A stretch of 64,000 nucleotides of DNA from Halobacteria archaeon HArc-gm2 (GCA_025517465.1 JAOPKE010000002.1:62001-126000), one strand, 5' to 3'. Shown: positions 24,600 to 36,220, counted from the first letter of the stretch. Notes: a model not told the origin generated them from the letters alone. Numbers and translations are program-made.

Positions 24600-25864
24600 T
24601 ATCGCTCGTCGACGGACAGGACCTTGCCGGCTGCGATGGTCTGGCCCATGTCACGGATGGCGAAGCTTCCGAGTTCCGGAATCTCGCCCGACGGCTCGAT
24701 GCTGAGCGGCTTTTGCGGTCGGATCGTGACGACCGCGGCGTCGCCGTTCTGGATGAAGTCGGGGTTCTCCTCGGCGACCTCGCCGGAGGAGGGGTCGATC
24801 TTCTGGTCGATGGACTCGACCGTACAGGCGACCTGTGCGGTGTGGGCGTGGAAGACCGGCGTGTAGCCCGCGGTGATGACCGAGGGGTGCTGCATCACGA
24901 CGATCTGGGCCTGGAAGGTGTCGGCGACCGTCGGCGGGTCGTCGGCGGGGCCACAGACGTCACCGCGGCGGATGTCGTCCTTGCCGATGCCACGGACGTT
25001 GAATCCGACGTTGTCGCCGGGGCCGGCCTCGGGCACCTCTTCGTGGTGCATCTCGATGGTCTTGACCTCGCCACCGACGTCCGAAGGCTGGAAGGAGACG
25101 TTGTCGCCCACGTTGAGCATCCCCGTCTCGACTCGACCGACCGGGACCGTCCCGATGCCGTCGATGGTGTAGACGTCCTGGATGGGGAGGCGCAGCGGCG
25201 CGTCCGTCGGCGGCTCCGGCTCGGGCAGCTCGTTGAGGGCCTCGAGCAGGATCTTGCCGTCGTACCAGGGGGTGTTGTCCGACTCCTCGGCGATGTTGTC
25301 GCCCTCGAAGGCGGAGATCGGGATGAAGCTGGCGTTCTCGGTGTCGAAGCGGACCTGGTTGAGCAGGTCCTTGACTTCCTCGACGACCTCGTTGTAGCTG
25401 GACTCCTCGTAGTCGACGAGGTCCATCTTGTTGACGCCGACGATGAGTTCGCCGATGCCCAGGGTGCGGGCCAGGAATACGTGCTCCTGGGTCTGGGGCG
25501 CGACGCCGTCGTCGGCCGCGACGACGAGCACGGCGTTGTCCGCCTGGCTCGCGCCGGTGATCATGTTCTTGACGAAGTCGCGGTGGCCAGGACAGTCGAC
25601 GATGGTGAACTCGTACTCGTCGGTGGTGAACTCCTGGTGGGCGATGTCGATAGTGACACCGCGCTCTCGCTCTTCGGCGAGGTTGTCCATGACGTAGGCG
25701 AACTCGAAGCCGCCCTTGCCCTTCTCCTCGGCTTCTTCCTTGTGCTGTTCGATGACGTGCTCGGGGACGGACCCTGTCTCGTACAGGAGCCGGCCGACGA
25801 GCGTACTCTTTCCGTGGTCGACGTGGCCGATGATGGCCAGGTTCTGGTGTCGGGTATCGCTCAT
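24599..25864 (-). CDS. tuf: Translation elongation factor aEF1A
   Basis: The 421-residue GTPase carries aminoacyl-tRNA to the ribosome. G motifs are GHVDHGKST (G1), DIAHQEF with the preceding Thr (G2), DCPGHRD (G3) and NKMD (G4), followed by the two beta-barrel domains. It has normal length for archaeal EF-1 alpha. It heads an operon with rpsJ. The ATG at 25864 fits a leaderless transcript from a TATA-like element 26 bases upstream. Confidence 0.97.
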   Translation of the reverse strand: MSDTRHQNLAIIGHVDHGKSTLVGRLLYETGSVPEHVIEQHKEEAEEKGKGGFEFAYVMDNLAEERERGVTIDIAHQEFTTDEYEFTIVDCPGHRDFVKNMITGASQADNAVLVVAADDGVAPQTQEHVFLARTLGIGELIVGVNKMDLVDYEESSYNEVVEEVKDLLNQVRFDTENASFIPISAFEGDNIAEESDNTPWYDGKILLEALNELPEPEPPTDAPLRLPIQDVYTIDGIGTVPVGRVETGMLNVGDNVSFQPSDVGGEVKTIEMHHEEVPEAGPGDNVGFNVRGIGKDDIRRGDVCGPADDPPTVADTFQAQIVVMQHPSVITAGYTPVFHAHTAQVACTVESIDQKIDPSSGEVAEENPDFIQNGDAAVVTIRPQKPLSIEPSGEIPELGSFAIRDMGQTIAAGKVLSVDER

Positions 25865-25885
25865 TGGTTATCTCACGCGCAGAGG

Positions 25886-25921
25886 CGCTATACCGGAATC
25901 TTTACGCGGTGGTTCATAAAA
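25886..25921 (-). promoter_or_regulatory. Promoter region of aEF1A operon, two TATA-like elements
   Basis: On the minus strand GGTATAGC is centred near 25890, 26 bases before the ATG, and would give a leaderless mRNA. A second element, GTTTTATGA (about 25914-25922), would give a leader of about 27 bases. Both are plausible; two promoters would suit a highly expressed gene. Confidence 0.45.
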
Positions 25922-26031
25922 CGATTTCGAAGTCGCCCGTAGGCCATCCCGGCGCCTTCTTGCGATCTGGCACGGAGTGACACGGATCGGGTACCGATCC
26001 CGCGCGCTCGGTCCGACCCGGCCCGATCGGG

Positions 26032-26661
26032 TCAGCGCTCGTCGGTCGGACGCACGATGGCGACCGTGTAGAGGCCACCGAGAACGGACGTTCGCGTCTC
26101 GACGTCGAGACCAGCCCCGTCGAGCAGCGGTTCGAGCCGTCGGTTCAGGTCGGAGAACAGGACGCGTGCGACCGGATTGAGGGCGCGCCGGGGGAGCGAC
26201 GGGTCGGCGTCCGCCGACAGAAACTTGTCGAACACCGACACCCGGCCACCGGGTGCGAGGACGCGCGCGACCTCGGCCACAACCCGACGCGGTTCGGGAA
26301 CCACTGCGAGGACGAGGTGGAGAACCTCTGCGTCGAAGGAGTCGTCCGCGAAGGGGAGCGACCGGGCGTCGGCGACCCGCGCGTCGACGTCGATCCCCAG
26401 TTCCGCCGCCCGCTCCTCGGTTCGCCGCACCATCGCGGGCGTGACGTCTATCGCGGCGACCTCGACGCCGTCAGGAAGGTACGCGAGATCCGCGCCCGTG
26501 CCACAGCCGACGAGCAGTAGCCGGTCCCCCGGTTCGGGGCCGAGGGCGTCGAGTGCCCGCTCGCGCCCCCGTTCGAGCGGTTTCGCCACCAGGTCGTACA
26601 CGGGTGCGTACACGCGGTATCGAGTCCGGTTCCACCAGTCCGGCTCTTCGTTCCCGCCCAT
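26032..26661 (-). CDS. Class I SAM-dependent methyltransferase
   Basis: The 209-residue protein has the Rossmann motif I LLLVGCGTGADLAYL (about 48-62), motif II VEVAAIDVTPAM, and motif IV-like FDAEVLHLVLAVV then VLAPGGRVSVFDK. This is the UbiE/Mg-protoporphyrin-like group of small methyltransferases that act on lipids or small molecules. The substrate cannot be told. It is transcribed alone on the minus strand, 83 bases downstream of homoserine dehydrogenase. Confidence 0.8.
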   Translation of the reverse strand: MGGNEEPDWWNRTRYRVYAPVYDLVAKPLERGRERALDALGPEPGDRLLLVGCGTGADLAYLPDGVEVAAIDVTPAMVRRTEERAAELGIDVDARVADARSLPFADDSFDAEVLHLVLAVVPEPRRVVAEVARVLAPGGRVSVFDKFLSADADPSLPRRALNPVARVLFSDLNRRLEPLLDGAGLDVETRTSVLGGLYTVAIVRPTDER

Positions 26662-26744
26662 CTACGAGTTCCGTCGGCGTCGACGGGCGTAGCTCTTCGG
26701 GACGAAACGCAGCGAAAAGAGACGTGGCCGGCGCGTGAAGTGAA

Positions 26745-27698
26745 CTACTCCGGCAGGCGGCCGACGTCGGCCAGGACCGCCGTGGCCGTCTCCGGGCCGC
26801 CGGCACCCCGACCCGACACGTTGAGCCGGCCGGCGTGTTCGGTCTCCAGCTGGACGATGTTCCGGGTGCCAGACACTGCGAGCGCGGCGTTCTCCGGGAC
26901 GAGTCGCGGGCCGACGCGCACGGCCCCGTTCTCGGCGACTTCGCCGATGAGGCGCACGGTTCGGCCGTCCTCCTTCGCCAGGTCGATGGCGCTCCCGGGC
27001 ACGTCGACGATGCCGTCGACTTCGGCGTCCTCGAGGCTGTACTCGCGCTCGCCCTGGGCGAGGACGTTGGCGACGATGACGCACTTCAGCGCGGCGTCGG
27101 TGCCGTCGACGTCGAACGTCGGGTCGGCTTCCGCCACACCGAGATCCTGGGCCTCGGCGAGCACGTGCTCGTAGCCCAGGCCGTCCGCGCCCATCCGCGA
27201 GAGGATGAAGTTCGCGGTCCCGTTGAGGACGCCGCGGGCCGCGGTGATGTGGTCCGGGCCGAAGTCGTCGATGGTCGAGAGCACCGGCATGGCGCCGCCG
27301 ACGGTGGCCTCGAACAGCACCTTCCCGTCGCTGTCTGCCTCCAGTTCCCGGAGGTCGCCGTAGCGCTCGGCCACGGGTCCCTTGTTCGCCAGGACGGCGT
27401 GACGGTCCCGTTCGAGCGCGGTCCGGACGTGGTCGAAGCCGGGCTGGGCGTCGCCCAGCGTCGTCGGCGTCGCCTCGACGAGGACGTCGTACTCGCCGTC
27501 GAGGACGTCACTCGGATCCCCGCTCCCGATGACATCTTCCGTCGATTTCGAGGCGATGGCCGCGTCGACGTCGATGCCGTCGGCGTCGGCGGCCGCACTT
27601 CCGGAGTCGGCCAGGCCGGTCACCGTGTGGCCGTACTCGCCGGCCAGTTCCGCCACGGAGGTGCCGACCGCGCCGGCACCGAGGATGGCGACCTTCAC
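26745..27698 (-). CDS. hom: Homoserine dehydrogenase
   Basis: The 317-residue enzyme reduces aspartate semialdehyde to homoserine for threonine and methionine synthesis. The Rossmann start is ILGAGAVGTSVAEL; VLANKGPVAE contains the catalytic Lys region; FEATVGGAMPVLSTI and GVLNGTANFIL are the family signatures; EAQDLGVAEADPTFDVDG holds the substrate acids. The C-terminal ACT domain of long forms is absent; instead an ACT protein is encoded just upstream with a 4-base overlap, so regulation by amino acid binding may be supplied in trans. Confidence 0.93.
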   Translation of the reverse strand: MKVAILGAGAVGTSVAELAGEYGHTVTGLADSGSAAADADGIDVDAAIASKSTEDVIGSGDPSDVLDGEYDVLVEATPTTLGDAQPGFDHVRTALERDRHAVLANKGPVAERYGDLRELEADSDGKVLFEATVGGAMPVLSTIDDFGPDHITAARGVLNGTANFILSRMGADGLGYEHVLAEAQDLGVAEADPTFDVDGTDAALKCVIVANVLAQGEREYSLEDAEVDGIVDVPGSAIDLAKEDGRTVRLIGEVAENGAVRVGPRLVPENAALAVSGTRNIVQLETEHAGRLNVSGRGAGGPETATAVLADVGRLPE

Positions 27699-28228
27699 GC
27701 GTCACCACCTGCCGTGAGCGGCTCGACGACACAGAGGTCCTTCTGGGCCGCGATGTCCCGGATGGCCGCGAGCGTGTCCTCGGCCGCGTCGGCTTCGGTG
27801 GCCAGTCGCAGGCGCGCACTGGAAACGTCGTCGGTCCCCTCGGGCGCGGACAGCGACAGGTCCGTGACTGTGGCGTTGCCGGACTGGTGGATCTGGGACA
27901 GCGTGTCCGACAGGTCGGTCTCGACCAGGTGGCCCGACAGCACGACCGTCAGTGCCTCGCCGTAGCGGTCCGCGCCGGCCTGGATGATGGTGAAATCCTC
28001 GGCTTTCAGCGCCTCGACGATGGTCTCGAAGCGCTCGGGCGTCGCCTCGAGGTCCACCTCCACGGGGATGTGCCCGCGCGGGGTGAGGTTGCCCCGCTCG
28101 TGGAAGATAGAGAGGAGGTTGCCCCCGTTGTCCGCGATGGGGTGGAGCGCCCGCAACAGCTCGCCCGGCTCGTCGACCAGTTCGAGCCGTATCGTGTACG
28201 CGTTCACCTCGTCGGACGAGTCGCTCAT
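27695..28228 (-). CDS. ACT-domain amino-acid-binding protein
   Basis: The 177-residue product starts at ATG 28228 (MSDSSDEVNAYTIRLELVDE); the longer frame is less likely. Two ACT-like units are visible: TIRLELVDEPGELLRALHPI with NGGNLLSIFHER, and a second from about residue 85 (LTVVLSGHLVETDLSDTLSQ). ACT domains bind amino acids and control enzymes of their synthesis. Its stop overlaps the hom start by 4 bases, and its own start overlaps the stop of a 12-codon upstream ORF. It most likely regulates homoserine dehydrogenase by feedback. Confidence 0.85.
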   Translation of the reverse strand: MSDSSDEVNAYTIRLELVDEPGELLRALHPIADNGGNLLSIFHERGNLTPRGHIPVEVDLEATPERFETIVEALKAEDFTIIQAGADRYGEALTVVLSGHLVETDLSDTLSQIHQSGNATVTDLSLSAPEGTDDVSSARLRLATEADAAEDTLAAIRDIAAQKDLCVVEPLTAGGDA

Positions 28229-28292
28229 CGACCGCTCACCTCCCGCCGCGTGCGTTCGCTCATTGTGGCGAACCACTGGTTCGGACTATAAG
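28225..28292 (-). promoter_or_regulatory. Promoter and 12-codon leaderless upstream ORF of the ACT-hom operon
   Basis: CTTATAG on the minus strand (28286-28292) is centred 26 bases before an ATG at 28263. That ATG opens a 12-codon ORF (MSERTRREVSGR) whose TGA (28227-28225) overlaps the ATG of the ACT gene as ATGA. Thus transcription would start at the mini-ORF's own ATG, and ribosomes finishing it could restart at the ACT gene. Either a real leader peptide or a chance arrangement in GC-rich DNA. Confidence 0.45.
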
Positions 28293-28446
28293 AATCCTCC
28301 ACTTCCGCTGCAGGCTCCAGGCGCCCGCGGTCGGCCGGAACCGTCCGCCGTCCGGCCTCGAGCGGCGCGACAGCACTCGTCGGGATCGAACGCCAGCGGT
28401 GACCCGAGCCACAACCGTGAAGTCCCGCCGCCCAAATCGTTTCCCG

Positions 28447-30549
28447 ATGACCTGCGGACCCACTCGCCCGGTCGCCGCCGTCCTTCTCGTTCTCCTCGTC
28501 GCGGGGTCGGCCGCCGGAGCGACCGTGACGGGCCCACTCCCCGGCGAGTCGGGCCCGGGCCCCGCGACTGGCGTCCACTTCGCCGCGGCGTCCGCCGCCG
28601 AGGTCCCCGTGCTTGGCGACGCCGCGCCGGCGACCGACGGGAGCACCATCTACCTGGACCAGACGCTCCACCGCCTCCCGGATCGCCCCGGCGAGTACGA
28701 GGCCGACAACCGGTATCGGCTCCCCGACCACGCCGTGAAACTCGAAGTGACGGCCCCGGAGAGGGCGACCGGGTTCCGGACCGACGGGTTCACCGACGAA
28801 GGCGACGGCGTCTACGCCTGGGACGGCGAGACCGAGGACCCCCGGCTCCGCTTCCGGATGCCGGCGAACAGGACCGTGGACCGCGACGACCCGCTCTCCG
28901 GCCCCGGGAGCTACCTCTTCGTGGACACGGGCGAGTGGGGAATCGTCCAGCGGCCGGCGCTGGGCCACGCGTGGGGCTGGCGCGGCTCGCCATCGGTCAC
29001 GTTCGACCGGTCGCTCTCCGCGAGTCCCGGCGCCGCCGGCTCGGACGTCGCCTACCTGGGCGAGTACGCGGAATACGAGCACACGGCCCACGGGCAGCGC
29101 TTCAGGCTCGTCGTCCCGGCCGAGGCCGACCTGGCCGAGAACCGCTCGGCCGTCTTCGGGACGCTCGCGAACGCATCGGACGGGCTCCGGGTCGGCGACC
29201 GCGACGACGAGGTGTTCCTGATCGCCGCGCCGACGACCGACGTCCGGTGGGGCGCACGAGGCGTCCAGACCGGCGACGCCGACGCGTGGGTCCGCGACGT
29301 CGAACGGGTCGACGACGTCGAGAACGTCTGGGTCCACGAGTACGTCCACACGCGCCAGGCCTACGAGACGACGGGGCAGGTCCGCTGGTTCACCGAGGCC
29401 GCTGCGAGCTACTACGCGGCCCTGCACGCGTTCGAACAGGAGCGAGTCAGCTTCCGGACCTTCCAGGGCCGGCTCGAACGGGGGACGGACGCTCGCCACG
29501 AGTCCGCCGTCCTCGCCGACACCGGCACCTGGCGGTACAACCCCGACTACTACGTCGGTCCGCTCGTCCTCGGCGACCTCGACCGGCGAACGCGCACGGC
29601 TAGCGACAGCGAGCGCGCGCTCCACACCGTCTTCGCCCGGCTGAACGACGCCGACGGGACCGTCGACGCCGGGCAGTTCTACGAGTACGTGGCCGACACG
29701 GGGGGCACGGACGACGCCGACCTCACGCGGCGCTACGCGGAGACGACCGAGCGGCCGACGGTCTGGAACGTCTCCACCCACCAGGCGGTCTTCGGTCCCG
29801 TCCCGGCCCAGATCGAGTACGAGATCGCCACGACCGACGACGGGGAGGACGCCGTCCGCGCGAACGGTCCCTACCGGAATCGCACGCTCCGGACCCCCTA
29901 CGTCCTCGTGCCCGGCGAGCAACTGTCGGTCGACGTGTACGTCGAGAACAGCGGCGGCACGGCCGGCGACTACGACGTCCGTCTCCGTGACGGCGAGACG
30001 ACGCTGGACCGCCGAACCGGACGGATCGCGGCCGGCAACGCGACCACCGTCACCGTCAACCACTCCTTCGACGAGCCCGGGACCCACGAACTCCGGGTCG
30101 GCGGCGAGCGGCTCTCGGTGAACGTCTGGGAGCCTGCTGCGGCCGAGGTGACCGGCCTCCGAACCGACAGCGGAGAAGCGGTCCGCCCCGGCGAGTCGGT
30201 GACCGTGGCGGTGACGGTGCGCAACGACGCCGGCTGGCCGGGCGAGCGCGACGTCCGCGTGACGGCCGCGGACACCACCGAGAGCGCCGGGGGCGGTGAG
30301 AAGTGGACCGTGGCCGAGCGAACTGTCAGGCTCGACGCCGAGAGCGAGCGAACCGTGACTGCCACTGTCACCTTCGACGAGCCCGGAACCTACCGGCTGG
30401 GGGTGGCCGACGGCAACGTCACGTCGCAGACGGTGACGGTCGCCGCCGAGCGCGGACCCGATCCGAATACGGGCCCGCTGCCCGTCACGCTCGTCGTCGT
30501 GGCCGTCCTGGTCGCGGTGCTCGTCGCGGCGCTGCTGGCGAAGCGGTGA
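28447..30549 (+). CDS. Secreted, membrane-anchored gluzincin-like metalloprotease
   Basis: I chose ATG 28447, which opens a signal peptide (PVAAVLLVLLVAGSAAGA); product 700 residues. The zinc motif HEYVH (in WVHEYVHTRQAYETTG) and a downstream WFTEAAASYYAA Glu give the HExxH-E arrangement of gluzincins. The C-terminal half has two CARDB-like beta domains (for example FDEPGTHELRVGGE) and ends in a single hydrophobic segment plus KR, a membrane anchor. The substrate is probably extracellular. A paralogue lies at 56291-58432 with the same layout. Confidence 0.75.
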   Translation: MTCGPTRPVAAVLLVLLVAGSAAGATVTGPLPGESGPGPATGVHFAAASAAEVPVLGDAAPATDGSTIYLDQTLHRLPDRPGEYEADNRYRLPDHAVKLEVTAPERATGFRTDGFTDEGDGVYAWDGETEDPRLRFRMPANRTVDRDDPLSGPGSYLFVDTGEWGIVQRPALGHAWGWRGSPSVTFDRSLSASPGAAGSDVAYLGEYAEYEHTAHGQRFRLVVPAEADLAENRSAVFGTLANASDGLRVGDRDDEVFLIAAPTTDVRWGARGVQTGDADAWVRDVERVDDVENVWVHEYVHTRQAYETTGQVRWFTEAAASYYAALHAFEQERVSFRTFQGRLERGTDARHESAVLADTGTWRYNPDYYVGPLVLGDLDRRTRTASDSERALHTVFARLNDADGTVDAGQFYEYVADTGGTDDADLTRRYAETTERPTVWNVSTHQAVFGPVPAQIEYEIATTDDGEDAVRANGPYRNRTLRTPYVLVPGEQLSVDVYVENSGGTAGDYDVRLRDGETTLDRRTGRIAAGNATTVTVNHSFDEPGTHELRVGGERLSVNVWEPAAAEVTGLRTDSGEAVRPGESVTVAVTVRNDAGWPGERDVRVTAADTTESAGGGEKWTVAERTVRLDAESERTVTATVTFDEPGTYRLGVADGNVTSQTVTVAAERGPDPNTGPLPVTLVVVAVLVAVLVAALLAKR

Positions 30550-30641
30550 ACGATCCAACTCCCGAAGAAATGGGTGAGGAAGGGCTGTCGCCTATTTCAC
30601 GACGACAGCTATCGGAAGAAATAGAATGCCCGGGACAATAG
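30546..30641 (+). CDS. Possible 31-residue ORF overlapping the protease stop
   Basis: GTG at 30546 overlaps the stop of the protease gene (GTGA), and the frame runs to TAG at 30641, seven bases before the ATG of the next gene. The product is acidic and short (LSPISRRQLSEEIE). Overlap at one end and tight spacing at the other make it possible, but it may be a decayed remnant or chance. Confidence 0.25.
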   Translation: MNDPTPEEMGEEGLSPISRRQLSEEIECPGQ

Positions 30642-30648
30642 CCGGTTT

Positions 30649-30846
30649 ATGTTCGATTTTCTGTGGTATTTGTTGCCCGTGATAGTCGTCGCAGAGTTGG
30701 TCCTCGCGTTTGGATTCTGGAACTGGATGAATGAGAGCGAGAAAGTGCCAGAAACGGGTCTTCTGGCCTTCGTGTCACGCTTCGTCCTCACTGCAGTCAT
30801 CGTTCTGGGGACACTCTCGGTTTACGTCGCCGTGGCGGGGGCGTAA
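30649..30846 (+). CDS. Small membrane protein, two helices
   Basis: The 65-residue product has two clear hydrophobic segments: LWYLLPVIVVAELVLAFGFW (about 5-24) and FVLTAVIVLGTLSVYVAVAG (about 45-64), with a polar loop NWMNESEKVPE between. No family recognised. It lies after the protease gene in the same direction, about 100 bases away. Confidence 0.6.
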   Translation: MFDFLWYLLPVIVVAELVLAFGFWNWMNESEKVPETGLLAFVSRFVLTAVIVLGTLSVYVAVAGA

Positions 30847-30946
30847 CCGAGCGTAACGGACATCTCGCTACTGACGCGAAGCGTGGGGAACCGCAGAAAT
30901 CGGAACCGCAGAAATCAAAAAGCGTGATCAGGTGGCTACGTGGGGA

Positions 30947-33184
<2,238 letters not shown>

Positions 33185-33357
33185 CTACCGCGTATCGTCC
33201 TACGGGCGAGCGGTGGTCGCCCGTCCAGGACGACGTGTACAGAACCGATACTGGTATTTTCGATGAAATAAAGTATTTATTCCGGCAGTGCAGTGTGAAT
33301 TTATGGGGCAGATGGGCTGGGGAGTCGAACCGGTTCGGGGACGGACAGGTGAGAGAG

Positions 33358-35136
33358 ATGACGCGTGAGGGCCGGGAACGGGACGGGCTTCGTACCGCGC
33401 TGGGTCGGCGTTCGTTTCTCAACCACGTTGGCGTCGGTGCCCTGGGGGTGGGTGTCGGCGTCGGCATCGACGGCTTCGGTCGCGGGCGGGCGGGGCAAGA
33501 ATCGGACTCGCTGCCGTGGACGGCGACGTTCGAACAGGCCGACGGGACCACCGACCACGACGGGGAGTCGGCCTGGCACGTCGAATCAGCCGACAGCCAC
33601 CCAGCGTTCGCCGTCCAGTCGGGAGCGCTCACCGCAGCGGAGACGGCGGGGGACGCACGGTGGCTGTCCGAACCAATCGACGTCTCGGGTGCCGATACGG
33701 TGGACGTGGCTGTCGAGTTGCGGGGAAGCGGTCCACTCCGGGGCGGCCCAGCACCGGTCGTCGGCGCCGACCCGCCGACGGATCCAGACGCCGATGGGAT
33801 ATACGAAGACGTCACCGGCGACGGCCGGGTGGACGACGAGGACGTGCGGGCGCTGTCCGACCGTGTCGGCAACGAGAGCGTGACCGACGACGCTGCCGCC
33901 TTCGACGGCAACTGTAACGGTCGCGTCGACTACGACGACGTCGTCCGGCTGGTGAGGGCCGCGGACGGGACGGCCGATAGCGCTACCGATGGCGACTGCG
34001 GCCGGCCCGCGGACGAACTGACAGTCTCCTGCGTACTCGACGGCGCCGAGACGGTCGTCGCGACGTTCTCAGACGACGCGCCTGCCGAGGGCGAGACGGT
34101 CTCTGCGACCGGGCTCTCCGGCGACACCCTGCGCGTCGTCGTCACCGCGCGCACGGCCGACCCGGCGACGGCCTTCCACGTCGACGCCGTGGAGGTGACC
34201 GCGACGGGTGACGATGGGAGTCAGGAAAACGGCGGGCAGGAGGACGGGAACGAGGACGACGGGGACGGGGGAACCGATGGAGCGGCCGACCCGACGCTGT
34301 TCTACGAGGACTTCGAGACCGGGTCGATGGCCGACGAGGCGACGCTCGCGCTGGAGTCGAACCGCTCGGGCTTCGTCTGGCATGGCAACAACCGGACGGC
34401 CGTCGTCGAGGACGAGTGGCCCGACGGCGGCCGCGTCGTCTGGCACAACGAGCCAAGAGACGAGTTCGTCGAGGGGGCGGACTACCGGACCCGCGACGGC
34501 ACTCGGTCGCTACGGTTCCGGTATCCACCCGAAAAGAGCTGGGCCGAACAGCGGTTCGCGATGAACCAGAACGGGACGGGCTACGACGAGGTCTGGATCG
34601 GCTACTGGATCCGCGTCCCCCACAACTTCTCGCACGCGAGCGGCAGCGGCAGTCCCAGCAACAACAAGTGGCTCGCCGTCTGGATGGACGGCTACTCCCA
34701 GCACGGCACCGGGTCGACGGCCGTGTTCAACACTTGGTCGTCGTTCGACCACGAGGTAGGCGCAGCGCGGGCGACGATCTCGGCCTCGAACGCCGGCGGC
34801 GCCGGCCACCACCGCGGCATGGACGATTTCATCCTCCCGTCGCGAGACCGGGGCCGGTGGATGTACACCGTCCACCGGCTGGTGACGAGTTCGGAGCGGG
34901 GCGCCGCCGACGGGACCGCCCACTGGTGGCGCCGGTGGGAGGACGATGACGAGTTCGAACTCGTGGCCAAGGTGACCGACTACGTCTTCGACCCCCCGTC
35001 TGAGACAGACAAACCCCAGGGGTGGAACAAGGGGTACCTCATGGGCTGGACGAACCCGAACTACGCCGAAGAGACGGAGTTCCTCGTCGACGAGTTCGCC
35101 CTGTCGACGGAACCGCTGGTCGACGACCTCCCCTGA
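33358..35136 (+). CDS. Tat-exported dockerin-containing protein with a lyase-like jelly-roll domain
   Basis: I chose ATG 33358 (592 residues), which places the twin-arginine signal LGRRSFLNHVGVGALGVGVG at residues 15-35. A dockerin-like pair of calcium loops follows (DVTGDGRVDDEDVRALSDRV and FDGNCNGRVDYDDVVRLV, about 145-190). After an acidic linker, residues about 315-590 form a beta-rich domain (DFETGSMADEATLALESNRS; DEVWIGYWIRVPHNF; NNKWLAVWMDGY; DDFILPSRDRGRW) that resembles polysaccharide-lyase/concanavalin-type folds. I infer a secreted carbohydrate-active or binding protein. Dockerins without a visible cohesin are common in archaea. Confidence 0.65.
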   Translation: MTREGRERDGLRTALGRRSFLNHVGVGALGVGVGVGIDGFGRGRAGQESDSLPWTATFEQADGTTDHDGESAWHVESADSHPAFAVQSGALTAAETAGDARWLSEPIDVSGADTVDVAVELRGSGPLRGGPAPVVGADPPTDPDADGIYEDVTGDGRVDDEDVRALSDRVGNESVTDDAAAFDGNCNGRVDYDDVVRLVRAADGTADSATDGDCGRPADELTVSCVLDGAETVVATFSDDAPAEGETVSATGLSGDTLRVVVTARTADPATAFHVDAVEVTATGDDGSQENGGQEDGNEDDGDGGTDGAADPTLFYEDFETGSMADEATLALESNRSGFVWHGNNRTAVVEDEWPDGGRVVWHNEPRDEFVEGADYRTRDGTRSLRFRYPPEKSWAEQRFAMNQNGTGYDEVWIGYWIRVPHNFSHASGSGSPSNNKWLAVWMDGYSQHGTGSTAVFNTWSSFDHEVGAARATISASNAGGAGHHRGMDDFILPSRDRGRWMYTVHRLVTSSERGAADGTAHWWRRWEDDDEFELVAKVTDYVFDPPSETDKPQGWNKGYLMGWTNPNYAEETEFLVDEFALSTEPLVDDLP

Positions 35137-35352
35137 GTACGGGGTTCGCTCTCGGGTTCTCCGAGCGGACCGCGCCGCCCACCACGCGTCTCGAATCCGG
35201 AACCGGCGAACGCACCGTAGCACCGGAGGCGACGGACCGGTGTCGACGTAGTCGGCGACGGGGCGGAACTCCACCTCGGCTACCGCCCGGATTTTCGCCG
35301 GTCTGCGGGGCAGTCACCTCGTTCGTCGTTGCCGGCAACTGGTGGAAATATT

Positions 35353-35390
35353 CGTTATAGGCACCGATGAGACGATGTTTCTCGTGTGAG
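35353..35390. promoter_or_regulatory. Shared 38-base motif, copy 1
   Basis: This 38-base segment matches 38857-38894 at 35 of 38 positions. It includes a TATA-like box read on the minus strand and, at its right end, the near palindrome TTCTCGTGTGAGAA (35379-35392). It sits about 20-50 bases upstream of the likely TATA element (CGCTTACGC, about 35405-35412) of the FilR1-type regulator, which starts leaderless at 35435. A probable operator. Confidence 0.5.
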
Positions 35391-35434
35391 AAAATCCCCG
35401 AAACGCTTACGCACGGGTACCGCGTGCCCTCGCT

Positions 35435-36220
35435 ATGAGTCTGCGCGAGGACGACGTTCGCCAATCGCTCAAGCGCGCTCCGTTGCTCTCGGCGGCCCGC
35501 GACCGCGCGGTCGATCGGTCGACGCTCACCGACGAACTCGACATTTCCCGGGCGACGGCGTACCGCTGGACCAGCGCGCTGGCCGACGACGACTTGCTGG
35601 AGCGGACCCGGAACGGGTACCGGACGACGCCGGCCGGGGCGGCCGTCTCCGACGCCGCCGATCGGTTCGAGCGGACGCTCTCGGCCATCGACCGCCTGCG
35701 GCCGCTGGTCGAGCACGTTTCCGCCCCCGAGTTCACGCGCAACGTCGACCGATTCGCCGACGCGACGCTCGCCGTCGCGACGCCGCAGAACCCGAACGAA
35801 CCGCTCGAGCTGTGGCTCGATCACTTCTCGTCGTTCGACAGCTCTCGTGGGATGATAGTCGCCGGCTGTCCGCCCGAAATCACCAGGCTCGGCATCGAGC
35901 ACGTCGAGTCCGGCGCCGACTTCGAAGTCATCTGTACGCCACAGGCGTTCGCTGCCGATCAGAGCGGGGACAGCGAGTCGGCCAACGCGATCGTCACCGC
36001 TGCGTCGACCTCGCTCTACACTCATCCCGAGGTGCCGTTCTCGATGGCGATCGTCGACGAGACAGTGCTGGTCGTCGGATTCGACGCCGAGACGTCCCTT
36101 CCGGTAGCTGCCGCAGCGACCGACGACGCGGACGCTCACGAGTGGGCCGAAGACCTCTATCGGCGGTACAAGCGCGAGGGGGAACCGCTGAACGCGCTAG
36201 ACGCGAGCCCCGTCGCCTGA
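35435..36220 (+). CDS. FilR1-type winged-helix transcription regulator
   Basis: The 261-residue protein begins with a winged helix (DRSTLTDELDISRATAYRWT then ALADDDLLERTRNGYRTTPAG, about 25-70), then a larger C-terminal domain with DSSRGMIVAGCPPEITRLGI and EVPFSMAIVDETVLVVGFD, matching the FilR1 (methanogenesis regulatory) domain found in many haloarchaeal regulators. The ligand is unknown. The shared operator-like motif upstream of its own gene and of the GLUG surface-protein gene suggests autoregulation and control of that surface protein. Confidence 0.8.
   Translation: MSLREDDVRQSLKRAPLLSAARDRAVDRSTLTDELDISRATAYRWTSALADDDLLERTRNGYRTTPAGAAVSDAADRFERTLSAIDRLRPLVEHVSAPEFTRNVDRFADATLAVATPQNPNEPLELWLDHFSSFDSSRGMIVAGCPPEITRLGIEHVESGADFEVICTPQAFAADQSGDSESANAIVTAASTSLYTHPEVPFSMAIVDETVLVVGFDAETSLPVAAAATDDADAHEWAEDLYRRYKREGEPLNALDASPVA

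Noticed and set aside
24584-25942. Long open frame antisense to aEF1A (452 codons)
   Set aside because: Shadow of a highly conserved gene; GC-rich codon bias on one strand leaves open frames on the other.
28225-30558. 777-codon minus-strand frame antisense to the metalloprotease
   Set aside because: The plus strand has signal peptide, HExxH site and anchor; the minus translation is rich in low-complexity Arg/Val/Gly.
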